Below are positions 45,179 through 54,379 of a DNA stretch of 64,000 nt, in pieces (the first letter of the stretch is position 1; every line of letters starts with the position of its first letter). The stretch is from positions 1,276,501 through 1,340,500 of the forward strand of contig NZ_AQQU01000001.1 of the NCBI RefSeq assembly GCF_002210105.1, written 5' to 3'. The position numbers and the translations under genes were made by a program. Under the pieces are notes generated by a model. It worked only from the letters and a program-made list of their open reading frames with translations, did not search any database and was not told the origin of the DNA. This DNA comes from Oceanicola sp. 22II-s10i. Lineage in GTDB: Bacteria > Pseudomonadota > Alphaproteobacteria > Rhodobacterales > Rhodobacteraceae.

Positions 45179-46534
45179 TCAGATCGCTGCGGAGTGGCGC
45201 GCCTGGCTCATCACGTAGGCGTCGAAATGGCGCGCGACCATCCGCGTGAGCGGCCGGGCCGCGACAGGTATGCTGAGCCCGCGGTCCGAAACCTCCAGCA
45301 GACCCTCGAACCGGTCGTTCACATCATCGAACATCCGGCGCAGATCCGCCGCGCCGATTCCGTGCTGCGCCACGATCTCTTTGGAGCGGACCTCGAAATC
45401 GCACATCAGCGCCTCGATAATGCGTCCGCGCAGCCGGTCGTCGGCGCCGAACACATGGCCGCGCGCGGTCGAGAACTGGCCGTCGCGGATCGCCGCCGTA
45501 TGCAGCGAGGTCGCCGAGGCGTTCTGCGCATAGCCCTGCGGAAACTGCGAGATGGACGAGGCGCCGACACCGATCAGCACATTGGCCGGATCGTCCGTAT
45601 AGCCCTGGAAATTCCGCCTGAGCCGGCCGGCCCGTTGCGCCGCCGCGAGCCCGTCATCGGGCAGCGCGAAATGGTCGATGCCGATTTCAGCGTAACCATC
45701 CCAGCGGAACAGCTCCGCCGCAGTCTCGAACAGCGCCAGCCGCTCGGTCGGGGTGGGCAGCGCATCGGAGGGCAGCAGAGACTGCCGCCGCGCCATCCAC
45801 GGCACATGCGCATACCCATAGAGCGCCACCCGGTCCGGGGCGAGCGACAGCAGCTTCTGCACGCTGTCGGTGATCTTGGCGGGCGTCTGGTGCGGCAGGC
45901 CATAGAGGATGTCCGCATTCAGGCTGTAGACTCCCTGCGAACGGATCAGTTCGACCGCGTCGCGGGTGGCCTCATAGCTCTGGATCCGTCCGATCGCCAG
46001 CTGGATGTCCGGGTCGAAATCCTGCACCCCGACCGAGGCGCGGTTCATCCCCGCCTTCTTCAGCGCCAGCGCGCGGGGCAAGTCGATCTCCTTGGGGTCG
46101 ATCTCGACCGAGAACTCGTAGTCATGGGTGAACGGGGCGACCTCGGCGATGGCGCCGGCCAGCTCCTCGATCATGCCGGCGGGCAGCAGGGTCGGCGTGC
46201 CGCCGCCCCAGTGCAGCCGCGACAGCCTGACCCCCGGCGCCAGATGCTCGCGCAGCATCGCAAGCTCTGCCTTGAGCGTGTCGAGATAGGCGGCAATCGG
46301 GCGGTCGCTCTGGGTGCCCTGTGTGCGGCAGGCGCAGAACCAGCACAGCCTGCGGCAGAACGGCACATGCACATAAAGCGATATGTCCGACCGCGCGGGA
46401 ATGGCGCGGATCCAGTCCGAAAACTGGCCGGATCCGACGGTATTGCTGAAGTGTGGGGCCGTGGGATAGCTCGTATAGCGCGGAACTTTCGCGTCAAAGA
46501 GACCCAGCCGTTCAAGTTGCGTTTCGCGTTTCAT
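45179..46534 (-). CDS. hemN: Oxygen-independent coproporphyrinogen III oxidase
   Basis: Radical-SAM enzyme decarboxylating coproporphyrinogen III when oxygen is scarce. It has 451 residues. The cluster motif is CRRLCWFC (Cys60, Cys64, Cys67; CX3CX2C as in HemN), followed by CRTQG. SAM-binding LHWGGGTPTLLPAGMIEELA and the HemN C-terminal domain with FQGYTDDPANVLIGVGASSI follow. The family includes HemW-like proteins, but CX3CX2CXC and the length favour true HemN. It is divergent from fnrL with an FNR box between them. The ATG has no Shine-Dalgarno sequence. Confidence 0.94.
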   Translation of the reverse strand: MKRETQLERLGLFDAKVPRYTSYPTAPHFSNTVGSGQFSDWIRAIPARSDISLYVHVPFCRRLCWFCACRTQGTQSDRPIAAYLDTLKAELAMLREHLAPGVRLSRLHWGGGTPTLLPAGMIEELAGAIAEVAPFTHDYEFSVEIDPKEIDLPRALALKKAGMNRASVGVQDFDPDIQLAIGRIQSYEATRDAVELIRSQGVYSLNADILYGLPHQTPAKITDSVQKLLSLAPDRVALYGYAHVPWMARRQSLLPSDALPTPTERLALFETAAELFRWDGYAEIGIDHFALPDDGLAAAQRAGRLRRNFQGYTDDPANVLIGVGASSISQFPQGYAQNASATSLHTAAIRDGQFSTARGHVFGADDRLRGRIIEALMCDFEVRSKEIVAQHGIGAADLRRMFDDVNDRFEGLLEVSDRGLSIPVAARPLTRMVARHFDAYVMSQARHSAAI

Positions 46535-46569
46535 GCGCGTAGCTATGAAGGGGCGAACAGGACTTCGCC

Positions 46570-46583
46570 TTGACGCAGATCAA
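46570..46583. promoter_or_regulatory. FNR box between hemN and fnrL
   Basis: TTGACGCAGATCAA, identical to the ccoN box. It is 35 bp before hemN and 17 bp before the fnrL ATG. Toward hemN, ATAGCT (minus strand, 46541-46546) lies 23 bp away, matching the spacing seen at ccoN and uspA. Toward fnrL the site is too close to the start codon to activate and is better placed to block transcription. Confidence 0.85.
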
Positions 46584-46600
46584 CCGCGTTCGGGACCGCC

Positions 46601-47350
46601 ATGCTGCTGCCGGATAACCTCACCGCAACGCCGCACGAATGCGGCGACTGCCCGATCCGACATCGGGCCGTCTGTGCGCGCTGCGACACGGATGAGCTGC
46701 TGCGCCTCGAAGAGATGAAGTACTACCGCTCGTTCGAGGCCGGTCAGACCGTGATCTGGTCCGGCGACCGGATGGATTTCGTGGGCTCCGTGGTGTCCGG
46801 TGTCGCGACTCTGACGCAGACGATGGAAGACGGACGGACCCAGATGGTCGGCCTGCTGCTGCCATCGGACTTCGTCGGCCGACCGGGGCGGCAGGGTGCG
46901 GCCTACAACGTGGTGGCGACGACCGATCTTGTGATGTGCTGCTTCCGCAAGAAGCCGTTCGAACACATGATGGAAATCACCCCCCACATCGCACAGCGCC
47001 TGCTGCAGATGACGCTCGACGAACTCGACGCGGCACGCGAGTGGATGGTTGTTCTGGGGCGCAAGACCGCGCGGGAAAAGATCGCCTCGCTGCTGGCGAT
47101 CATCGCACGCCGCGACGCCTCGCTTCACCTCGTGCCGACGGAAGGCAAACTCGCCTTCGACCTGCCCCTCACGCGCGAGGCGATGGCGGATTATCTGGGG
47201 CTGACCCTGGAAACCGTCAGCCGCCAGGTTTCGGCGCTGCGCAAGGACGGGGTGATCGAGCTGCAGGGCAAACGCCACGTCATCGTGCCGGATTTCGACC
47301 GGCTGATGGAAGAGGCCGGCGACGACAGCGACGGCGGTCTCTTGAGCTGA
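46601..47350 (+). CDS. fnrL: FnrL, oxygen-sensing CRP/FNR-family regulator
   Basis: A 249-residue global regulator of anaerobic gene expression. The [4Fe-4S] ligands are visible: Cys14, Cys17 and Cys25 in HECGDCPIRHRAVCARC (Cys28 is extra) and Cys113 in DLVMCCFRKKP. A cyclic-nucleotide-like beta barrel and dimer helix (ITPHIAQRLLQMTLDELDAA) precede the helix-turn-helix LGLTLETVSRQVSALRKDGV, whose Glu-x-x-Ser-Arg recognises TTGAT half-sites. Five such sites are present in this window. Cluster order with hemN and ccoNOQP is as in Rhodobacter. Confidence 0.96.
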   Translation: MLLPDNLTATPHECGDCPIRHRAVCARCDTDELLRLEEMKYYRSFEAGQTVIWSGDRMDFVGSVVSGVATLTQTMEDGRTQMVGLLLPSDFVGRPGRQGAAYNVVATTDLVMCCFRKKPFEHMMEITPHIAQRLLQMTLDELDAAREWMVVLGRKTAREKIASLLAIIARRDASLHLVPTEGKLAFDLPLTREAMADYLGLTLETVSRQVSALRKDGVIELQGKRHVIVPDFDRLMEEAGDDSDGGLLS

Positions 47351-47380
47351 CGTCTACGCTTCGGTGGCCAGCCGGGCAAC

Positions 47381-47450
47381 GGGGGCTCTGCCCCCGCCGG
47401 GCCTGAGGGCCCGTCTCCCCCGAAGTATTTCTGACCAGAAGAAGCAAGGG
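47381..47450 (+). repeat. Intergenic hairpin element, family member R4
   Basis: GGGGGC-TCT-GCCCCC hairpin (47381-47395), spacer, then CCCCCGAAGTATTTCTGACC and AGAAGAAGCAAGGG. The same hairpin and CCCCCGAAGTATTT core occur in R7 at 54294-54345. It begins 31 bp after fnrL and may also act as its transcript end. Confidence 0.7.
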
Positions 47451-47521
47451 TTTGTTAACCCAAGTGTGCGAGAAAGAATCTGCGGTACAGGTGGAAGCAC
47501 CGATGACCGCACCAGGAGAAG

Positions 47522-47633
47522 CCCCCTGCCTCCGTGCAGGGGGTGGACCCAGGCAAAATACCCCTGCTTCTTCTGGTTTCAAATACTTCCGCCGGAGGCA
47601 TCGCGTCTTTACACGCGCAGCGGGGAAAGACGC
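47522..47633 (-). repeat. Intergenic hairpin element, family member R5
   Basis: Read on the minus strand: hairpin GCGTCTTT-N15-AAAGACGC (47603-47633), GATGCCTCCGGCGG, AAGTATTTGAAACCAGAAGA, AGCAGG, then a second hairpin GCAGGGGG/CCCCCTGC (47522-47543). It faces R4 with their CCAGAAGAAG ends pointing at each other about 110 bp apart. Confidence 0.65.
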
Positions 47634-47646
47634 CAAGTAAGAGAAT

Positions 47647-47663
47647 GCGCCGCCCTGCGGCGC
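47647..47663 (-). terminator. Hairpin after the DUF1428 gene
   Basis: GCGCCGC-CCT-GCGGCGC is a 7-bp stem 35 bp past the DUF1428 stop. On the minus strand ATTCTCTTACTTGG follows. A modest terminator candidate. Confidence 0.4.
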
Positions 47664-47697
47664 GCCGCATGGCCAGGCCGGACCAGGGGCGGCGGTT

Positions 47698-48045
47698 TCA
47701 GGCGGTGAAGATGGGCGTGAACGTGCCGTAGATCATCCGTTTGCCGTCGAAGGGCATGGCCATCTGCGCCCATCGTTCGTCGGTCTCCGTAGAGGCAATA
47801 CAGCGCTCGTAGGTCGCCTTGTCCGGCCAGATGATCCAGCTGACCACGATCTTCTCTCCGGGCTCGCGTTTCACCGCCATCGGGAAGGACGTGACCTTGC
47901 CATCCGGCACGTCATCCTCCCAGCATTCGTGAACGCCGAGCGCACCGTACTCGCTGAACAGTTTCCACGCCTCGCGGGCGGCCTCGACATAGGCGTCCTT
48001 GTTGCTCTCCGGAACGGCGGCGACGAAGGCGGATACATAGCTCAT
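47698..48045 (-). CDS. DUF1428 family protein
   Basis: A 115-residue small protein of the DUF1428 family, a dimeric alpha/beta ferredoxin-like barrel related in fold to antibiotic-biosynthesis monooxygenases; function unknown. Family blocks: YVSAFVAAVPESNKDAYVEA, ALGVHECWEDDVPDGKVTSF, VVSWIIWPDKATYERCIAST and AMPFDGKRMIYGTFTPIF. It lies downstream of uspA on the same strand, with a hairpin between, and is an unusual insert in the fnrL-ccoN cluster. Confidence 0.88.
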   Translation of the reverse strand: MSYVSAFVAAVPESNKDAYVEAAREAWKLFSEYGALGVHECWEDDVPDGKVTSFPMAVKREPGEKIVVSWIIWPDKATYERCIASTETDERWAQMAMPFDGKRMIYGTFTPIFTA

Positions 48046-48114
48046 GGTGATCTCCCTATCTCGGCGGGAGGATACAGCATTCTACGTTGATGCCAACATA
48101 GCCGATCGCGGGAG

Positions 48115-48146
48115 ACCCGCGCCGGCATCGAACGGCCGGCGCGGGT
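48115..48146 (-). terminator. Long hairpin after uspA
   Basis: ACCCGCGCCGGC-N8-GCCGGCGCGGGT is a 12-bp perfect stem 8 bp past the uspA stop. No T run follows, so termination may be Rho-dependent, or the hairpin may stabilise the mRNA. Confidence 0.55.
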
Positions 48147-48153
48147 CGGATCG

Positions 48154-48993
48154 TCAGTGCGCCATGAAGACCGGCACCGGGGCTTCTTCGAGCATGTTGC
48201 GGGTCGCGCCGCCGAGGATCGCCTCGCGGAACCGCGAGTGCCCGTAGGCGCCCATGACCACCATGTCGGCGTCGATGTCGACCGCGTGGCGTTTGAGGAT
48301 GTCGGACACCTTGGGCATCGTCTTGGACAGCACGTCGATTTCCGCGTGGACACCGTGCCGGGCGAGGTATTGCGCCAGCATCCCGCCCGGATCGGACCGG
48401 TTGCGGCCATGCACCGGCGGGTCGATCACCACGATATGCACCGTCTTGGCATGGCGCAGCAACGGCAGCGACTTGCGGATGGCGCGCAGGGCCTCGGCGC
48501 TTTCGTTCCAGGCCAGCATGATTTTCTGCGGCTTGGGCACCAGCTTGGCGGTGTCCGGCACCACGAGGATCGGGGACTGGCCCTCGAACAGCGCGGCTTC
48601 CAGCACCGGCTCCAGTTCCGGTCCCTTGCCTTCGCCGTAGGGCAGGGGCAGCACCACCAGATCGGCAAAGCGGGCGCGTTCGGCCACGTGCCGCCCGAGG
48701 TCGCCCATCTGGGCGACTTCGGCGTCGGTGCCGTAGCGCAGGCCGCTGGCGTCGAGCGCGGCAGAAGTCGCCGCTTCGATCTCGCCCGCCTCGGCGCGGG
48801 CGCGGTCGATGGCGTCCTGCAGCGCGACGGCGCTGGCGCCTTCGTAGTAGTAACCGATGTTGGTCCGGTCGATGCCGAGGCATAGCGCGTCGAGGTGTGC
48901 GCCGTAGGCTTCGGCCACCGCGAGCGCAGGGGCCAGGCTGTCCTTGACGGTGGCCTTGTCGGTGACGACGGACAGGATGGTTTGGAAAGACAT
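48154..48993 (-). CDS. uspA: Universal stress protein, tandem-domain
   Basis: A 279-residue protein with two Usp folds. Domain 1 is residues ~1-140 (MSFQTILSVVTDKATVKDSL). Domain 2 is residues ~150-279 and ends in the ATP-binding pattern VVMGAYGHSRFREAILGGAT, with RNMLEEAPVPVFMAH. The ATG at 48993 has GGAGGAG upstream; the frame runs open to 49128 through the FNR boxes and that part is not coding. A usp gene divergent from ccoN is usual in Rhodobacter. An FNR box and a -10-like ATAGCT imply anaerobic induction. Confidence 0.92.
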   Translation of the reverse strand: MSFQTILSVVTDKATVKDSLAPALAVAEAYGAHLDALCLGIDRTNIGYYYEGASAVALQDAIDRARAEAGEIEAATSAALDASGLRYGTDAEVAQMGDLGRHVAERARFADLVVLPLPYGEGKGPELEPVLEAALFEGQSPILVVPDTAKLVPKPQKIMLAWNESAEALRAIRKSLPLLRHAKTVHIVVIDPPVHGRNRSDPGGMLAQYLARHGVHAEIDVLSKTMPKVSDILKRHAVDIDADMVVMGAYGHSRFREAILGGATRNMLEEAPVPVFMAH

Positions 48994-49057
48994 CTTCGAT
49001 CTCCTCCGGGGAAGCTGTGTCATGCACAAAGCTATCTGCCATTGAATGTAGCGCGCT

Positions 49058-49071
49058 TTGACACGCATCAA
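49058..49071 (-). promoter_or_regulatory. FNR box for uspA
   Basis: TTGACACGCATCAA fits TTGAY-N4-ATCAA. On the minus strand a -10-like ATAGCT at 49030-49035 lies 22 bp away, placing the box centre near -41.5 from a start around 49023, 30 bp before the uspA ATG. That is a class II FNR promoter geometry. Confidence 0.85.
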
Positions 49072-49089
49072 ATCGACAGGACCGACGGC

Positions 49090-49131
49090 TTGACGCAGAT
49101 CAAGGCAGGCCATGGGCGCACCGATCATTAA
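49090..49131 (+). promoter_or_regulatory. FNR box and promoter of ccoNOQP
   Basis: TTGACGCAGATCAA at 49090-49103, then CATTAA at 49126-49131 after a 22-bp gap. The box centre would be at -41.5 from a start near 49138, giving a leader of about 65 nt. Fits oxygen-limited induction of the cbb3 oxidase. Confidence 0.87.
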
Positions 49132-49202
49132 CCGAACCAGTCTGAAATCCGCGACGCGGGGGGATTCGTCCGCCCGTGAAGGACACGACGAAGGGACGCG
49201 AA

Positions 49203-50804
<1,602 letters not shown>

Positions 50805-50816
50805 GGAAACAGGACA

Positions 50817-51545
50817 ATGGCAATCCTTGAAAAGCACAAGATCCTGGAAAAGAACGCCACGCTTCTGCTGGTCTTCTCCTTCCTCGTGGTCACCATCGGC
50901 GGTCTGGTGCAGATCGTGCCCCTCTTCTACCTCGAGAATACCATCGAGGAAGTCGACGGGATGCGGCCCTACACCCCGCTCGAACTGACCGGGCGCGACG
51001 TCTACATCCGCGAAGGCTGCTACGTCTGCCACAGCCAGATGATCCGCCCGATGCGGGACGAGGTCGAACGCTACGGCCACTACTCGCTGGCGGCGGAGTC
51101 GATGTACGACCACCCGTTCCAGTGGGGCTCCAAGCGGACCGGGCCGGACCTGGCCCGCGTGGGCGGCCGCTACTCGGACGAGTGGCACGTCGACCACCTG
51201 CACAACCCGCAGTCGGTCGTGCCTGAATCGGTCATGCCGAAATACGGCTTCCTCGAAAATCGCCTGATCGAAGGGGAACACGTGGCCGACCTGATGCGGA
51301 CGCACCGGTTCGTCGGCGTGCCCTACACCGACGAGATGATCGAGAACGCATCGGCCGACTTCGCCGCGCAGGCGGATCCGGACAGCGACTACGACGGTCT
51401 GGTCGAGCGTTACGGCGAGACGGTGCAGGTGCGCAACTTCGACGGTCAGCCCGGCATCTCGGAAACGGACGCGCTGATCGCCTATCTCCAGATGCTCGGA
51501 ACGCTGGTCGACTTCTCGACCTTCACGCCCGACGCGAGCCGCTGA
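50817..51545 (+). CDS. ccoO: cbb3-type cytochrome c oxidase subunit II (mono-haem)
   Basis: Membrane-anchored c-type cytochrome passing electrons to CcoN. It has 242 residues. The N-terminal anchor is [20 protein letters not shown]. The haem-binding site is CYVCH (Cys68, Cys71, His72) in [20 protein letters not shown]. The family feature [20 protein letters not shown] and a Met ligand region follow. It lies 12 bp after ccoN. Confidence 0.97.
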   Translation: MAILEKHKILEKNATLLLVFSFLVVTIGGLVQIVPLFYLENTIEEVDGMRPYTPLELTGRDVYIREGCYVCHSQMIRPMRDEVERYGHYSLAAESMYDHPFQWGSKRTGPDLARVGGRYSDEWHVDHLHNPQSVVPESVMPKYGFLENRLIEGEHVADLMRTHRFVGVPYTDEMIENASADFAAQADPDSDYDGLVERYGETVQVRNFDGQPGISETDALIAYLQMLGTLVDFSTFTPDASR

Positions 51546-51555
51546 GGAGGACACG

Positions 51556-51750
51556 ATGGAACTCTATTCCCTGCTCCGCGAATTCGCAGACAGCTGGATG
51601 CTGCTGGCCCTGTTCACCTTCTTCATAGGGGTGATCGTCTGGGTCTTCCGGCCGGGCAGCCGGTCGACCTACGAGGACACGGCAAGCATCCCGTTCCGCC
51701 ACGAACAGGCCCCGGCGAAAGCCGGCGCCAACGCCGCCAAGGAGGCGTGA
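51556..51750 (+). CDS. ccoQ: cbb3-type oxidase subunit CcoQ
   Basis: A 64-residue single-helix protein ([20 protein letters not shown]) that stabilises the cbb3 complex and, in Rhodobacter, passes the redox signal to PrrB/RegB. The C terminus is polar, Ala/Lys-rich. It lies 10 bp after ccoO and its stop nearly touches ccoP. Confidence 0.92.
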   Translation: MELYSLLREFADSWMLLALFTFFIGVIVWVFRPGSRSTYEDTASIPFRHEQAPAKAGANAAKEA

Positions 51751-51751
51751 G

Positions 51752-52612
51752 ATGAGCAACGATCTGAAAGACAAGCACGGCACGACCGGCCACAGCTGGG
51801 ACGGCATCGAGGAGCTGAACACGCCGCTGCCGCGGTGGTGGCTCTGGACCTTCTACGCCTGCATCGTCTGGGGTGTGATCTATACCATCGCCTTCCCGGC
51901 ATGGCCGATGATCTCGGGCGCGACACCCGGGGTGCTCGGGTTCTCGACCCGCGGCCAGGTGGCCGAGGACATCGCGGCGGTCGAACAGTCCAACGCGGCG
52001 ATCAACGAACGGCTGGCTTCGGCCGACCTGACGGCGATCGCGGCGGATGGCGACCTGAATGGCTATGCCGTGTCCAAGGGCGCGGCCGTCTTCAAGACCT
52101 GGTGCGCCCAGTGCCACGGGTCCGGCGCGGCCGGGGCCAAGGGCTATCCCAACCTGCTGGACGACGACTGGCTCTGGGGTGGCGATATCGAGGCGATCCA
52201 CACGACGATCACCCACGGTATCCGCAACACCGAGGACGACGACGCCCGCTATTCGCAGATGCCGGCCTTCGGTCGCGACGAACTGCTGGAGCCGGACCAG
52301 ATCGACCAGGTGGTCAACTACGTGATGTCGCTCTCCGGCGACCCGCAGGACGCCTCCAAGGTGGCCGAAGGGCAGACGGTCTTTGCCGACAACTGCGCCT
52401 CTTGCCACGCGGAGGATGCGACGGGCGACCGCGCGCAGGGCGCGCCGAACCTGACCGACGCCATCTGGCTCTACGGCGGCGATTACGCGACCCTGACCGA
52501 GACGGTGAACAACGCCCGCTTCGGCGTGATGCCCGCGTGGTCCAAGCGTCTGGACGAGGCGCAGATCCGCGCGGTCGCGGCCTATGTCCACCAGCTGGGC
52601 GGTGGCGAGTAA
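51752..52612 (+). CDS. ccoP: cbb3-type cytochrome c oxidase subunit III (di-haem)
   Basis: Di-haem cytochrome c that is the electron entry point of the cbb3 oxidase. It has 286 residues. Membrane anchor in [20 protein letters not shown]. Two c-haem sites: CAQCH at residues 118-122 and CASCH at 215-219, each followed by a Met-containing segment ([13 protein letters not shown] and [11 protein letters not shown]). GAGATGAGC overlaps the ccoQ end. The maturation genes ccoGHIS do not follow. Confidence 0.97.
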   Translation: MSNDLKDKHGTTGHSWDGIEELNTPLPRWWLWTFYACIVWGVIYTIAFPAWPMISGATPGVLGFSTRGQVAEDIAAVEQSNAAINERLASADLTAIAADGDLNGYAVSKGAAVFKTWCAQCHGSGAAGAKGYPNLLDDDWLWGGDIEAIHTTITHGIRNTEDDDARYSQMPAFGRDELLEPDQIDQVVNYVMSLSGDPQDASKVAEGQTVFADNCASCHAEDATGDRAQGAPNLTDAIWLYGGDYATLTETVNNARFGVMPAWSKRLDEAQIRAVAAYVHQLGGGE

Positions 52613-52627
52613 TCCCTGATGCGAATT

Positions 52628-52649
52628 CCCCCGGCCCTCGGGCCGGGGG
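52628..52649 (+). terminator. Hairpin after ccoP
   Basis: CCCCCGGCCC-TC-GGGCCGGGGG is a 10-bp stem with a tight 2-nt loop, 15 bp past the ccoP stop, without a T run. Very stable; the probable end of the ccoNOQP mRNA. The rest of 52650-52831 holds no feature I can name. Confidence 0.55.
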
Positions 52650-52831
52650 AGGCGCCGGCGCGTTCGTCCTGTTCGCGCGTTTCCAGAACCGTCGGCGCCA
52701 CCATCATCCCGGACCCGTGTCCGGTGTCAAACGCCCGGAGGTCCCGTGCCGCCGGGCGTTTTCCATTTCGCAGGGGCGTGTGCGCGCCTTCGACCCTTTC
52801 CAGTCCCCGCGCGGCGCATTAGATAAGCGCC

Positions 52832-53491
52832 ATGATCTGGACACTGCCGAATATCCTTACGGTTCTGCGTCTGCTGGCCGCGCCCGCGCTGGTGGTCGTG
52901 TTTGCCGTTCTGCCGCGCCCGGCCGCCGACTGGCTGGGCCTGATCCTGTTTGTCGGCGCTTCGCTGACCGATTACCTGGACGGCTGGCTCGCCCGCGCCT
53001 GGCAGCAGCAGTCCAAGCTGGGGACCATGCTCGACCCGATCGCGGACAAGGCGATGGTGGTGATCGCGATCATGGTGCTGGCCGCCTATTCCGGCCTCGC
53101 TCCGGCCATCGTCATCCCCGCCGGCCTGATCCTTTTCCGCGAGGTCTTCGTCTCGGGCTTGCGCGAATTCCTCGGCGACGTGGCGGGCACGCTCAAGGTC
53201 ACGAAACTTGCCAAGTGGAAGACGGCCAGCCAGATGGTGGCCATCGCGGTGCTGTTCTGGCACGGTATCCTCGAACACGACCTGTCGATGACCATCTTCG
53301 GCCTCGACCAGTCCGTGGTCGCCGGGATCATGGATGGCTCGGTCGAGGACACGCTGGGCCTGCGGCGCGAGATCGCGCTGATCGAATGGACCGCGTGGGG
53401 CGGTATCGGGCTGATCTGGATCGCCGCCGGGCTGACCGCCATCACCGGCGCGGACTACTTCCTCAAGGCCCGCCCGCATCTGAGGGACTGA
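52832..53491 (+). CDS. pgsA: CDP-diacylglycerol-glycerol-3-phosphate 3-phosphatidyltransferase
   Basis: Makes phosphatidylglycerophosphate, committed step of phosphatidylglycerol synthesis, in the inner membrane. It has 219 residues. The CDP-alcohol phosphotransferase signature is complete: Asp47, Asp50-Gly51, Ala54-Arg55, Gly64, Asp68 and Asp72 in SLTDYLDGWLARAWQQQSKL followed by GTMLDPIADK. N-terminal MIWTLPNILTVLRLLAAPAL is typical of PgsA. It precedes moaD by 4 bp. Confidence 0.95.
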   Translation: MIWTLPNILTVLRLLAAPALVVVFAVLPRPAADWLGLILFVGASLTDYLDGWLARAWQQQSKLGTMLDPIADKAMVVIAIMVLAAYSGLAPAIVIPAGLILFREVFVSGLREFLGDVAGTLKVTKLAKWKTASQMVAIAVLFWHGILEHDLSMTIFGLDQSVVAGIMDGSVEDTLGLRREIALIEWTAWGGIGLIWIAAGLTAITGADYFLKARPHLRD

Positions 53492-53495
53492 CGCG

Positions 53496-53744
53496 ATGAT
53501 CGACGTTCTCTATTTCGCATGGGTCCGCGAACGGATCGGCCTGCCGAAGGAAAAGGTCGAAACCTCTGCGGCCACCGTGGCCGACCTCGTGGCGGAACTC
53601 TCCGCGCGCGAGGAACGATATGCGCTGGCCTTCTCCGATACCTCGGCCCTGCGCGTGGCGCTGGATCAGGACCTGTCCGATTTCGACGCCCCGCTCGCCG
53701 GCGTGCGCGAGGTCGCCTTCTTTCCGCCGATGACCGGGGGCTGA
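53496..53744 (+). CDS. moaD: Molybdopterin synthase small subunit
   Basis: An 82-residue ubiquitin-like sulfur carrier of molybdenum cofactor synthesis. It ends in the required Gly-Gly (VAFFPPMTGG), which is adenylated by MoeB and thiocarboxylated. The beta-grasp start is IDVLYFAWVRERIGLPKEKV. It sits between pgsA and moaE with 4-bp gaps. Confidence 0.94.
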   Translation: MIDVLYFAWVRERIGLPKEKVETSAATVADLVAELSAREERYALAFSDTSALRVALDQDLSDFDAPLAGVREVAFFPPMTGG

Positions 53745-53748
53745 GCCC

Positions 53749-54195
53749 ATGCGGATCGTCGTGCAGGAACCGGCCTTCGACATCGGCGCCGAAACCGCCG
53801 CCTTCGCCTCGGGCCGTCACGACATGGGCGCCATCGTCACCTTCACAGGGGTGGTCCGCGACGACACCGGCACGCTCGATCACTTGGAGATCGAGCACTA
53901 TCCCGGCATGACCGAGCGCGCCATCACCGCCATCGCGGACGAGGCGCGCACCCGCTGGTCCCTCGGCGACGTGCTGGTCATCCACCGCCACGGATGTCTG
54001 GCACCCGGTGCGCCGATCATGATGGTCGCCACCTGCGCCCCGCACCGCGCCGACGCCTTCGCCGCGGCCGAGTTCCTGATGGACTACCTCAAGTCCCGCG
54101 CGCCCTTCTGGAAAAAGGAAGTCACCCGCGACGGCGCGGCATGGGTGGCGGCGAAGGACGCAGACGAGGATGCGCTGACCCGGTGGAAAGGGTAG
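53749..54195 (+). CDS. moaE: Molybdopterin synthase large subunit
   Basis: Catalytic subunit that, with MoaD, inserts the dithiolene into precursor Z. It has 148 residues. Motifs: GAIVTFTGVVRDDTGTLDHL, EIEHYPGMTERAITAIADEA, VIHRHGCLAPGAPIMMVATC, and the C-terminal active-site region PFWKKEVTRDGAAWV with its Lys residues. It directly follows moaD. Confidence 0.95.
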   Translation: MRIVVQEPAFDIGAETAAFASGRHDMGAIVTFTGVVRDDTGTLDHLEIEHYPGMTERAITAIADEARTRWSLGDVLVIHRHGCLAPGAPIMMVATCAPHRADAFAAAEFLMDYLKSRAPFWKKEVTRDGAAWVAAKDADEDALTRWKG

Positions 54196-54254
54196 GGCGT
54201 CCACTGATCCGCCCGCACCCGACGCGGATCATTGACGAAAAGACCCCATACATC

Positions 54255-54345
54255 CGGCAGGACTTTCCCCCACCAGATGAAGATGGACCCGGTCCCCTGC
54301 TTCTTCTGGTTCCAAATACTTCGGGGGTCCGGGGGCAGAGCCCCC
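54255..54345. repeat. Paired inverted intergenic elements, family members R6 and R7
   Basis: R6 (plus, 54255-54282) reads CCGGCAGGACTTTCCCCC then ACCAGATGAAG. R7 (minus, 54294-54345) reads GGGGGCTCTGCCCCC, GGACCCCCGAAGTATTTGGA, then ACCAGAAGAAGCAGGGG. Their CCAGAWGAAG ends face each other only ~12 bp apart, forming a 10-position inverted repeat with one mismatch. They lie between moaE and the rpmI promoter. Confidence 0.65.
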
Positions 54346-54379
54346 GGCGAGTCGTGCGGAACCCGCACGAAAAACCGGC

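Larger units (their letters stand above)
47351..47697. other. Gene-free region between fnrL and the DUF1428 gene, with two repeats
   Basis: 347 bp without a supported CDS. It holds the inward-facing elements R4 (47381-47450) and R5 (47563-47633), a GCAGGGGG/CCCCCTGC hairpin (47522-47543), and a GCGCCGC-CCT-GCGGCGC hairpin (47647-47663). The last one probably ends the DUF1428 transcript. In this otherwise conserved cluster the region looks like an accumulation of repeats. Confidence 0.6.
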
